From contig CM038923.1 in the NCBI GenBank assembly GCA_021904315.1, positions 14,390,038 through 14,454,037 on the forward strand: a DNA stretch of 64,000 bases. The letters are read 5' to 3'. This document shows positions 1 to 10,200 of the stretch, piece by piece. The number at the start of each line of letters is the position of its first letter. Position 1 is the stretch's first letter. This DNA is from Sphagnum magellanicum (Eukaryota > Streptophyta > Sphagnopsida > Sphagnales > Sphagnaceae). The position numbers and the translations under genes are program-made. The notes beneath the pieces were generated by a model. The model saw only the letters and a list, made by a program, of their open reading frames with translations, ran no database searches and was not told where the DNA came from.

Positions 1-2214
1 CCATCAAGATGACCAAGTTTTAGTCAAATTGACCATACTTAATGGCCATTGTGATTCACAATTAATCATTGACCATTTTGATTTGACACTTAGTCAAATC
101 AACCATACTAATTTGTTCATTTAACCTACAAGTTTATTTTGCATAGGGTACATACCAAACTTAAGTTCATAACTAGTGGGCCATAGGTTAAACATATTAC
201 ATCTAATAACTATTTATAAAGTTTAATAGGCTACTTACATGTTACCTTTAAGCACATGTAAATACTTGAACTTAATACATTTAGTAGTTAATATTCAATA
301 ATTGATTATCTATATTCAATAATTTATGAAAAATATTTTATATAATTAATTAGTCACCAAATAAATGTCAATTAATAACCAATAATTAATTTATCCATCA
401 ACTTGTTACTTGATTAATTATTATGATCAAATTATCAATTTTATCTCATTTTTTGGCTAATACTTGATAGTAATTATAATCATTAATAATAGCCAATATA
501 TAACTATAAATAATTATTGATAAGTGATTTTTTAAACTAATTTTTTAATTAATAATATTTTATATATTAATTGGAAATTATTAATTTATAGTAAATAATC
601 ATTAATCAATAATCAATAACTAATAATTCCTAGGAAATAATCAATTATTAATCATTGATATTATTTATTTATTTATAATTTATAGTAATATTTCAATCAT
701 TTTAAATTATTTTTATTAATTATTTATAGGTAGCCTATCCTACTAACTAAGATAATAGCTTTGGTCACCTAGGCCTACTAAGTAGGTGCATAATTTAACC
801 TAAGCTCCATAGGCCAACTAGGTAAGTAGCTTCATCTATTATGTAAGTAGCTTAAACCTAGACCTACCTAATAGGCTAAGCTACCTACTTAATGTGCCTA
901 GGCTAGGTCTAATAATAGGATAGGTACCTACATAGCCTACTAAATAGCATAGGCATAGATAACTTACTAAATAGGTATAAACATAGACTTAATAGGTACC
1001 TATAAAACTTAGTAAACTATAACTTACATGTTACCTAGGTACATGCATTTATTAATAGGTACCTCCTACCTACTTAAGCTACCCTACCTATAACCTTCCT
1101 ATTTATATTAGTAGTGTAAAAAAATTCAAGTTCCTTTAGTATAATATGCATGTTGAAAAAAATTCATGGAAGTTGATTACAATATGTTTTCCAAAATCAT
1201 GTTCTTTAAAAATATGTTGTTCAAGAAAATCACCTTATGGGGGTGGTGGTGTAATGGTTAAGGACTTGATTCCTCAATGTGGAAGTGAGGAGTTTAAATC
1301 CCCACAATTGCAACCTAGGCTACCTTGGCTATTTAGGTGACCTAATTAGGTAGCCTAGGTTGCAAAAGTTATTGAACCACCTAGGCTAAGCTACTTGATT
1401 TAGCCTAAGGGCCTAGCCAAAATGGTTTGGTCTAGCTTAGGTGGTTAAACTAGGTGGCATAACCTAGGCCTAGGACATACGGTTGGTAGGTAAATAAATA
1501 AATATTTTTTTGGCATCAATTATTAGGTTTATTAATTAGGTAAGTAAGTAGGGTAGGTAGGGTAATTAATTAATTAATATTTTCATATTAATTTTAAATA
1601 AAATAATTTAAATAATATAGTTTTGGTAGTTACCCAAATTATATTATTGTCATGGTGATCCAATAAAAAAACATGGTAAAAAAGCCCAATTAAAAAACCA
1701 ACCAAAAAGACCTAATCAAAATGGTTAGATCCAAATCAACTTGTCCAAAATAGCACTTTGGTCAAATTGAACATGGGGGGAAAAAACCCATATGGAGGAT
1801 TTTTTGAATGAAATTCCCGATAAAAAAAGCCATGATTTCTTGTAATGGAAATTATTGCATCAAAAATTTATAATTATACTTACATGTTGACAACTCAATC
1901 ATAGTTGGTAATAACATGGAATTATTACATGCCATTAAAAAATGTTTGGCCATTGGTTTTGAAATGATTAATGAAGGTCCTATAAAATATGTAGGGTTAG
2001 CAAAAATGATGTGAAGTGCCATTTTTATGTCATTTGTCATGTTAATGTTAATTGCAACATATTAGTTTGTTGAATCAAACATGACGTTGACTAAACATTC
2101 CCACAATAAAATTAAAAAATTATTATTTTTCAATGTGCATGTAAGTTGAATTATTAATTATTATTAATTCATGAATAATTAATTATAAAAATTCATATTT
2201 CTTAAATAAATCAT
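1..2214. other. AT-rich intergenic DNA with CCTAGG/TAGGTA-rich block
   Basis: I see no gene here. The first ~700 bases are almost pure AT with many TTAATTAAT-like words. From about 720 to 1580 the sequence changes character: the short words CCTA, TAGG, CCTAGG and TAGGTACCT recur in both orientations with no fixed period. This looks like a degenerate simple repeat and not a tandem array. A tRNA-like segment at 1239-1312 is listed separately. Short open frames at 1146-1340 and 1852-2040 have no recognisable domain and I treat them as chance. Confidence 0.6.
1239..1312 (+). repeat. tRNA-like segment, probable SINE head or tRNA relic
   Basis: The segment contains a good RNA polymerase III A box (TGGTGTAATGG, fitting TRGYNNARNNG) and, about 40 bases later, a B-box-like GAGTTTAAATCC that differs from GGTTCAAATCC by few bases. 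The flanks TGGGGGT and ATCCCCA could pair as a 7-bp acceptor stem. The T stem pairs poorly and the B box has T for the invariant C, so a working tRNA is unlikely. A tRNA-derived SINE or a decayed tRNA copy fits better. I found no second copy in this window to prove a SINE. Confidence 0.4.
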
Positions 2215-2770
2215 CTTGCAACCAAATTTGAGTTGTTGGATTGTGATTGAAATGTGGACTTGTTGCACTTGAAAATCTTGACCGTTTAGATGATGACTAG
2301 AATTTAGTAGCCACTTCGTGACAATTAAATTTTTATTTTTAAAAAACTTCACTCTTGGGACCAAATTTAGGTTGTTGGACGATGACCAAGGTGTGAATTG
2401 ATTGCAATAAAAAATCTTGGCCGTTTTGATAGTGACCAAACTTTAGTCAACATTTTTCAATGGTCAAATTTTTTTTCAATTTTTTTTGTTTTCACTCTTG
2501 GGATCATATTTAGGACATTGGACTATGCTCAAGGTGTGAACTAATTGTGATAAAAAACCTTGGCCATTCAACTGGTGACCAAAATCTAGTTGTCACTTGT
2601 CAATAGTTAAATTATTTTCAAGATTATATTTAGGTCAATAGATTGCATCTCAAGGTGTGGATAGGTTGGGACCAAAAATCTTGGTTGTTCAAATGGTGAC
2701 CAAAATCTATTTACCACTTTTCAATAGTCAAGATTTATTTTTATTTTTATTTTGCTTTTAGGACCAAATC
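2215..2770. repeat. degenerate tandem repeat, ~115-155 bp unit, about 4 copies
   Basis: Four diverged units follow one another. Each begins with a phrase like GGACCAAATTTAGGTTGTTGGA, near 2215, 2352, 2506 and 2620, with the start of a fifth near 2757. Each then carries a version of AAGGTGTGAATTGATTGCA, CTTGGCCGTT and GTGACCAAA. Related words (GACCAAGTTTTAGTCAAATTGACC) also occur at 1-110, so the array may have been longer. Unit spacing is irregular, which fits old tandem duplication with indels. Confidence 0.65.
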
Positions 2771-3149
2771 TGGTTAGGATTTTTATTTTTTTGTGGCCAT
2801 GAGTGTCAGTCATCATCAAGGTCATTTTTTAACCCCTACATGGAAAATTATTGTCTTGACCTAGGTTGACCCTATGTCGACCTGAAATTGATGTGATGTT
2901 GGGCTATGTCAAGATCAAAACAAACATGATTGATGTGATGTGACATGACAAACATGACGTTAATAACCTTGAGAAGATGGTGTTGGGTGTTTAAAGATGG
3001 TTGTCCAAAGAAATACTGACATTAAATCCATAAATATTTTTCAAGCCAAGTACTTAACAAGCATTTAAAAAACATTTAATATGTTTGATTGCAATGTCTA
3101 TTCCTCTTGAAGTTATGTTAAAATTAAACAGCAATATGAACCCAATGGA

Positions 3150-3793
3150 TTCCAAAGATATAGAACCCAAGCAAAGAAGTGCCTAAATTTTGTATTTAAA
3201 GTTGGTGAAGCAATATCATGGCAAAGTAAACATCAACAAACAATTGCATGATTCTCAACTAAAGTAGAATATATTGCAAGAACTTCAAGAACTAGAGTAG
3301 CAATATGGATCAAACAAATAATGAAGGACATTGGATTTCATCAACTAGGACCATTCCTTTTGCATTATGATAATCAATAATGCATAACTTTGACTAAAAA
3401 TCCTCGTCATCACAATAGATCTAAACATATGGACATAAAACATCATTATCTTCCTGGGAAAATAGAACATGGAGATATTATGATTGTATATTGTCCTACA
3501 AAAAAACATGGTTGCTAATGTGCTAACCAAAGCCCCACCTAAACCTAAACACATGAAATGTTTGACAATTATGGGAATCATTGAACTCCGTGATTAATCT
3601 AGACTTAAATTAAGGGGATGTATTGATAGATAACCTAATTATCTAGATTCATTAGACTTTTAATTTATTGTTCCGACGTTTCACCTTCAAGCAGGGTCTT
3701 TCCTACTTTAAGACTCTCAAGTGTATTCATGCATTCATTCATCATATTCATAAAGCATTGTCTCTGTTGAACCTTGGTTCTATTTTCCCAACA
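3150..3793 (+). mobile_element. Fossil Ty1/copia 3' end (RNase H remnant plus LTR)
   Basis: Bases ~3180-3590 read on the plus strand as the RNase H part of a Ty1/copia polyprotein: ISWQSK, then EYIA, then LTKNPRHHNRSKHMDIKHH, IEHGDI and YCPTKK, in the family's order. A purine-rich tract (TTAAGGGGA, just before 3619) precedes a probable LTR starting TGTATTGATAG at 3619 and ending near CCAACA at ~3793, about 175 bp. The coding part is clearly broken in several places and only the 3' end of the element is present. I saw no matching 5' LTR, gag, integrase or reverse transcriptase nearby. It is a decayed relic, probably old. Confidence 0.75.
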
Positions 3794-3820
3794 CTACTTT
3801 AAAATAATTTCATGACGGAA

Positions 3821-3925
3821 CGGTCCAGGTAGATGACATTTGAATAATTATGTGATGAAATAGTCCAAATAGATGACATTTGAATAATTGTGCAATGAAA
3901 TAGTCCAAATAGATGACATTTTCCC
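3821..3925. repeat. 40-bp tandem repeat, about 2.6 copies
   Basis: Units start at 3821, 3861 and 3901, an exact 40-base period. The shared phrase is AGTCCAAATAGATGACATT followed by TGAATAATTGTG. Units 2 and 3 are nearly identical over the part present. It lies just outside the copia LTR. Confidence 0.8.
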
Positions 3926-6898
3926 CAGTGAAATGCCCATGAGGAAACTTGGCTTGTCCTGTTCTTGGAATCAAATAAAATTCCAGTTTTAAGCTATTTT
4001 TTGGATTCTTGTTCACATTGGCCAGAATTTGCAATCTAAAATAAAAGAATTGGACCTAGAATAAAAGAGGATTCTGATAATAGAACCAAGGGCTTTTTCT
4101 TCAATTTTGTGTTTCAAAAGTTTGGCAAGTTTTTCCAAAGTTTTAGCAAAAACTTTTGCTGCCACATTGTGAAAATTCCACAAGAAAAATACAAAAACAA
4201 TTTGAAATCCATTTAGGAGGTTAAGGCAATGTTGGACTAGTATATAGGTTGAAGTTGGGTACCAATCCAGTTATCGACATGGGTATGAAGATACCTAACC
4301 ATTGAGGCCCTATCTGTTGATCATACTATGGTTAAGATTGGGTTGCCACAGTATGTGAAAACTTCTTACCTGGACTCATACCGGATTTGAATAGTAGCAA
4401 CATTTCACCTACCTCACTCTTTGAGCATTGTTGCTACTGATATGAGTATAAGGTGCATTATGGTGTAAGCTGCAAGCTCTGTTCTTCAACATGGCTGTGA
4501 TTTTATCAAATGTTTTCTTTCAGCTTGGCAGTGATTCATCAATGAATTTTTTTTTACCTCAACCTGGAACCTTTGCAAATCAATTTTGTGTTTGTGCTGA
4601 TTACCTTTAGTTCATTCAAATGTTTTATTTTCTTCAACTTGTGCAAAAAGTTGCATTTGTTTTCAGGCATCACACACTAAATCAATATACTCATATTCAT
4701 ACTTCGTACCTCTTTGATATCCATTTTTTTAATACCTTGATATTCATACCATAATGTATAATTCTTGAATCATGTATGTATTTGATACCACCTAGTTGCA
4801 TTCTCAGTTTTCTATGCTAATACCTGTACCAATGTGGTATGTTAAACATCCAATACCAAGTCCAACACTGGTTAGAGCTATTTACTTAGGATTTTTTCAT
4901 TTTATCCAATTCTCATTCCTTTACAAGCATAAGTGGCTATTAGTTTCCTTTCGTTTTCTTTTGGAGTTGGTTCATCATGGGAAAATTGAAGCTTGTCCAA
5001 GTTATTTTTTCTGTTTGTTTGCTTTACAGGCTTCATTTTTTGGGGAGTTCATAGATATTTCCTAGTTTACTAGCCTGCTGTAGAGGTGCCACATTTTGAG
5101 GACTGCTTTATGAGGCATTAGTGCAGGGACTTCATGGAACATTTCCTATTTTCACTGTTGCTGGTTTGCTGGTTTGCTTTTGCTGGTGATGAGCTGCTTG
5201 GTTGATCAAGAGTTTGCTCTGGATTTACAAGAAAGTCTAGTCATTTGTGGCTTCAAAATCTGTTTCCTCAAGTTGAAAACTCACACTGCAATTGGCAAAG
5301 CTTGGCAATTGTTTGGATCTTGCCCTTCTTCTACTTACTTCTCTACTTGTGCCTTTTGTTGGCACTCACAAAACATCCATGCTTTGCTTTTGTTTGTGGT
5401 GCTCAACAACCGAGGGCCAGTGCAAGGCAAAGCCAAGCCCAGGCCTCCACTTCATGCTGGCCTGATTCCAGTTAAGACCTGCTCCACATTTATTCTTTGT
5501 TTTTTTCCCCATGATACCTGGTGGGTACCTGATGGATATCACATGGAAATTTTTAAAGGAGGATGGGTGTTTCGAAAAATGAAACGCCTGTAGGAGTGGG
5601 CATTACGTTTTTTGAAACGCCCACCCTTCACAGATGAAACACTCACTACAACTGTTTTACCATTTACGTAAAGATTCAACATACAACGCAACCAGGCACA
5701 CAATTGATGACTAAAAACATTGAATACAAAATTTTTACTTCCCAAAACCTTCTAATTTGTGTATTTGCCTCAACATTAGCAAAGTTCATCTTTGCAAGTA
5801 AGCCTCTGGTCAACCACAATCCACAAAACAAGAGAATAGCAATAATCGAATCAGATGCAAAAGGTTCAACCCAAAACACAGCTTGCTAAAAAGCTGGAAA
5901 TTGCATTTTGTGTGTTCCTGCACATGAGCAAAGCTTGTGAAAGTGGTTTTCTTGATGCCAAGTTTGGCAAGGCAAATTGTTGAAAAGCTCAGTGTTGTCT
6001 TCTCATATTTTGCCTGACTTTGACATGACTTGCAAACTGTGTGTGCAGTGCAAAAATGTTCAGTTGTGCATTGATCCCTGATGCTATGGCAGCCACTTCA
6101 GCTTCCACCCATTAAGTGGGGTTCAATTGTAGATGAGCAAGTGCGACTTCATTGTCTAATGTGACATCAAAATCTCCTGGATTTAACTGCAAACAGGAAT
6201 CAAGTCCCAGGAAAGAGTCAGGAGCCACAGAAATTGAAGGATTATAACTCAATCAATGCAGCAACAAGATCCATTCCACAGGAAAGCGTCATCTATAGGA
6301 GCCTGGTATATGAAGTGAATTAGCAAACAGAAAATGATAGCGTGAGTGGGCAATATTAAAAGACAGGTGTGGAACAAGACAGCTTACCCTTGCTGTGGCC
6401 TGTAAGAGCAGCTTTTATTTTCATCAATTGCACTGCAGGTAGAGCAGCAGGATCCTGGCCACCTTGGTCCAGAGATTGTACCCAAGGGCTGTAAGGATGA
6501 GGTCCTCCCTGCACTTGCCACTTGTGCATCCCTCTCTGATGAACACTCTCCACTTAATGATAGCAGGGTCTAGAGAGATATCCAGGTGTATATAGAGAGA
6601 TCAATGTGGAGATAGGGGATGAAAGGGTATTCTGTCCCCTAACTAATGACATCAAAGAACCCATCACTCACCATTTTGAGTGTCTCCAGGAATCAAGTAT
6701 ATACACAGCTCCCTAACAGCCCGTACTTCTGCAAGCAAGGGTTCATGGACTTGAACCCAGTGCTCCAGAGTACAATCCTGCTCTCTCAGATGGTTGTGGA
6801 AACAATCTCTTATTGGGATCAACTTCTGCATCAGTTGACCTCGTGTATCTTCTCTGGAAGGCAAACAACTCCATCTATATGATAACATGGACGGTGAT
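3926..6898. other. intergenic, unassigned
   Basis: I see no supportable gene. Frames at 4796-5065 (89 aa) and 5174-5593 (139 aa) have no recognisable domain and a composition rich in C, F, L and W that looks like chance translation. Around 4245-4440 and 4680-4870 words such as GGTACC, ATACC and TACCA are over-represented, as also at 38.1-38.5 kb. The last few hundred bases before 6899 probably include the 3' untranslated region of the minus-strand MYB gene. Confidence 0.5.
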
Positions 6899-9011
6899 TC
6901 AAATCTCATCCAATATTGCTGCCAATTGTTGGAGCTCTTGAGTGTATGGTGTGGGTGTACTGTTATAGAAGCAGTCAGAAGCCCTTTGCCATGGTGTGAG
7001 GGCAGAAGCCTCATAGGATGAATGCTCATGACCCCCTCCTTCCATAGACCACTGTATGCCTGCACCATTCCATTGATGAGGGGCATACTCCACATCAGAC
7101 AACAGACCAGTAAAGGCACCACCTACAACATCACCAGGGTGTAGAGGAAGAGCTTCAAAATCTCCCCATGTATCTTGTGAGTATATCTTGGCAAACTCCT
7201 GGCAGCTTGAAGGACCATTGTCATCATGGAACAGAACTCCAGTGTTTCCATCAAGCTCACCACTCCTTGCTGCACATATTTGCTCAGACTTCAGAACTGG
7301 AATATCTATAACACCACTGTCTGTGTCATTACACACATCAGTGGCTATCATCTCAGATTTCACAGGATCACATCTTTGACCATCCCATGCCAGACTTGGA
7401 AACCCTTCAGCAGATCCTTCCGGAAGTGAGAGCTTTGCTGGCATAGAACATCCTGACTGAGTCTGGCAATCATCTCTGGCAGTAAGCACAGAATCTTCAG
7501 AGTCTTCATCCAACTTGACACGATGAATAACACTTGTAGGGGACAGAGGCTGTTTCTGCTCATGCCCAGCTGCCAGTTCTCCCTTGTTCGCATCAACTTT
7601 TCTGGCTTGCACCACTGGCTCCTTGGGCACTTTCTGGAGCAAGCCTTTGTAGTGTTCTAACTTTGCATGACCTCTGTCACTCGCCCTTCTCCTCATACTC
7701 TCAAAAACTTGAGGCACATTTGGTTTGGTTTCAGTCAACCCACCTTGTGCAACCAATGCACATGGCAGCAGCTTGGATTGTGCCAGCTTTTGTGACACTG
7801 AGCGATTTCCAACTCTTGAATTTTCTTTCTGTTCAGCAATTGATTGAGAGAACTGACCAACACGTACAATGCTTTCAATGGCAGGATTGTTGCACAGTAC
7901 TTTCAACTCCTGTTGCAGATTTCCTTTAGAGGCTGTATGTGGCAAGTCTACGGATGTCGTAAGCATATGTTCATCCTCACTCTGCTCACAGTCAACCTCA
8001 GAAGTCTCTGGACTGTCAGCCAGCTGAGAGTTCAAGGGTTTGTGTGTGGAAGGATCAAGTCCCATGTGCCGCAGCTTTTTCTTCAAGCGGGTGTTCCAGT
8101 AGTTTTTTATCTCATTATCAGTTCGCCCTGGGAGCTGTGCAGCAATTCTCGACCATCTGCCATAGCACAAGCTCAAAGTAAACAAACATCCCACAGAAAT
8201 CTGAAGCTCTCTTTTCTCGGGAACAAAATGGGAGTTGGAAAGGATAAAGTCTTCCATGATACAACAGCTTCCCAGATTTTCTGTTTGAATATTCAGAAAA
8301 ATTGGTTCCTATAAATGAGGGGACCTAAAGCAACAAGTTTTCTCTGGGGCTATTCCAGTCAAGGAGGGTTCTACCTCATAAGCAAGAAACATACAAGTTC
8401 TAACATACAAGAAACAAACACTGACTGTTTTGTACAAGCTTTGTGGCTAATGTGTTCAATCTTAAACGATGCTGGCAAAAGCTACATGACGCCAGCTACA
8501 TATGCAACTCTCAGAACTCTGGTACTGGCACTTCACAGATAAGTCCAAAACTGGGTGATTCACAATAGGAATCCCATATTGTACAGTGCATAATAAGTTT
8601 TGTCAATTTGAAGTGCAGTTCCTCAACTACTTGGGAAGTATGAGAATCTTAGAGAGGTAAGTGTCTTCTTCACCTGTTCCCTAGGGAGGCGTGAAGCTCA
8701 AGAATGAGTTGTTCTTCGGCTTCAGCGAAGATCCCGCGCTTCAAATCAGGCCTCAAATAGTTTGTCCATCGAAGACGACAGCTCTTGCCACAGCGCAGGA
8801 GCCCTGCAGTACTTCACACGAAATATCTAAATCAGAAATTTTCAAGCAAGGCCGTTAGTTGCCTCCTCCAACAACAACTCCAGATTTCACGCAGAGGGAA
8901 CGGTACTGGCAGCTCGCTCTTGCGTGTAAATGCAGCCACAATTGTACACAGAGTATAAAAGATGTCGTGCAGCACAGGAGAGACAAAACGTCGACCGATC
9001 CGCGCATCATA

Positions 9012-9070
<59 letters not shown>

Positions 9071-9231
9071 GAAGATCACGAAAAACATCTATCTATACCT
9101 GCAAGCTTCGGGACAGCCCGCCAGCAGCCGAGGCCATGAGTGTTGATGAAGGAGACAAGCTTCTCGTCTTCTTCCGCTGTCCATGGCCCTTTCTTCAATC
9201 CTACCTTATCGCAGCACGGTTTTCTCCCCAT
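6899..9231 (-). CDS. R2R3-MYB transcription factor (MYB20/43/85-like), 3 exons
   Basis: This is a nuclear DNA-binding regulator. Exons on the minus strand are 9231-9099, 8803-8674 and 8156-6899; phases close and give 506 residues. The start [17 protein letters not shown] is the classic plant R2R3-MYB opening. R2 (about 14-62) and R3 (about 67-117) follow, with Trp at 17, 37, 57, 94 and 108 and the usual Phe (70) for the first R3 Trp. The motif [20 protein letters not shown] and then [10 protein letters not shown] are typical. Both introns sit at the conserved positions (after LAG and within GN-R). The N-terminus most resembles the Arabidopsis MYB20/42/43/85 group, linked to secondary-wall control; that subgroup is my inference. 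I see no bHLH-binding signature in R3. The C-terminal region (~380 residues, polar and acidic, ending [11 protein letters not shown]) is longer than usual for that group and may hold the activation domain. Confidence 0.93.
9016..9066. repeat. (GA)n microsatellite in MYB intron 1
   Basis: About 25 GA dinucleotides without interruption. It lies inside the first intron of the MYB gene (8804-9098), close to the exon 1 donor. Long open frames that run through it are artefacts of the repeat. Confidence 0.95.
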
Positions 9232-10200
9232 CCCTCCAAGCTTCTAACGCCCTCGTTTATTTCCTGTTGTTTCCTTTCTCTCAGAGATCTCCCTCCCTCC
9301 CTCTCTCTCCTCACAGATCTCGATTTATCACAACGTACTGCCTTGATACTATCGCTTAAAGAAGTCGAAAGAGTTTTCTCCTTCCCAGGACTGGCCACAC
9401 AACTGCAGAAAATCAACAGAAAAAAGCTTGATCTAACCAAAGAAGCAATCAATCAAGTCCGCTTCTACTCGATCAATCGGTCTCTTTCCAAGATTGTTTT
9501 TCTCAGTAGAAATTCCTGAATCCGGCTACTGCGGTACAAGAAATTGCGTTACCATTTAAATCCACAAAAATGCCTTTCGAACTGCAAACAATAAACAGGA
9601 AGGGAAAAAAAAAAAACTGCAGATTCTAGCCCATCTTTGAGGAGAAGTTTGTATATCCCTCGAACTCGACAACTCCAAAACCCCCTCAACTGACAGAAAA
9701 CCTCCCTCTCGCGTTACTGTAACTTGTTCAGCTCTGTGACAAACCTGATGGCCGTGGAGCGCGACGGCTTGCAAGAATTGTATAAAACTCCGAAGACGTC
9801 TTCCTTGTCACTGGTGCGCATGTCATTACTGGGGAACAGCAACAACAGAAGGAGAAGAAGAAGAAGAGACAATAGAGGAGTTCTTGCCACAGAAAATTTT
9901 CGCTAGCGCCATGATCTGCTTTCAAAGCTGCACATCGACACTGGAACAGCAGCAGCTTCGTTGCGCCTTCTGGCGCATGTCGCCAAGTACAGCAACCGTA
10001 CTCCCATCACGGATTATGCCGAGCGAGCATTTGGCTCCGTAGATTGCTCAGGCTTCTCGTGTTGCGCAGCTTCGCGCTTCGTCGTCTTCCCCTGCGACAA
10101 CAACAGCACAGCAGCAGCAGCCCCCACCGCCCCCTCCAAATCCACGTCCCGTTTACCTCGTGGACCCTACGTCCCTATGACTCATCTTTTGTAGGCAGCT
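9232..10200 (-). promoter_or_regulatory. probable 5' leader and promoter region of the MYB gene
   Basis: Upstream of the MYB start codon the minus strand is rich in GA/CT tracts (9280-9310) and the region to about 10195 is markedly richer in GC and CpG than the surrounding DNA. That is the usual look of a plant 5' leader and promoter. I could not fix a TATA box or transcription start. Short open frames on both strands here have no domain. Confidence 0.35.

Noticed and set aside
1239-1312. functional tRNA gene
   Set aside because: Poor T stem and a substituted invariant base in the B box.
5174-5593. 139-aa open frame
   Set aside because: It has no domain, a residue mix typical of translated non-coding DNA, and no splice or codon-use support.
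8962-9519. 185-aa plus-strand frame through the GA repeat
   Set aside because: It lies antisense to MYB exon 1 and reads a dinucleotide repeat as alternating Arg-Glu; it is an artefact.
9728-9925. small frames on both strands in the MYB upstream region
   Set aside because: Low-complexity, no domain; better explained as leader or promoter sequence.
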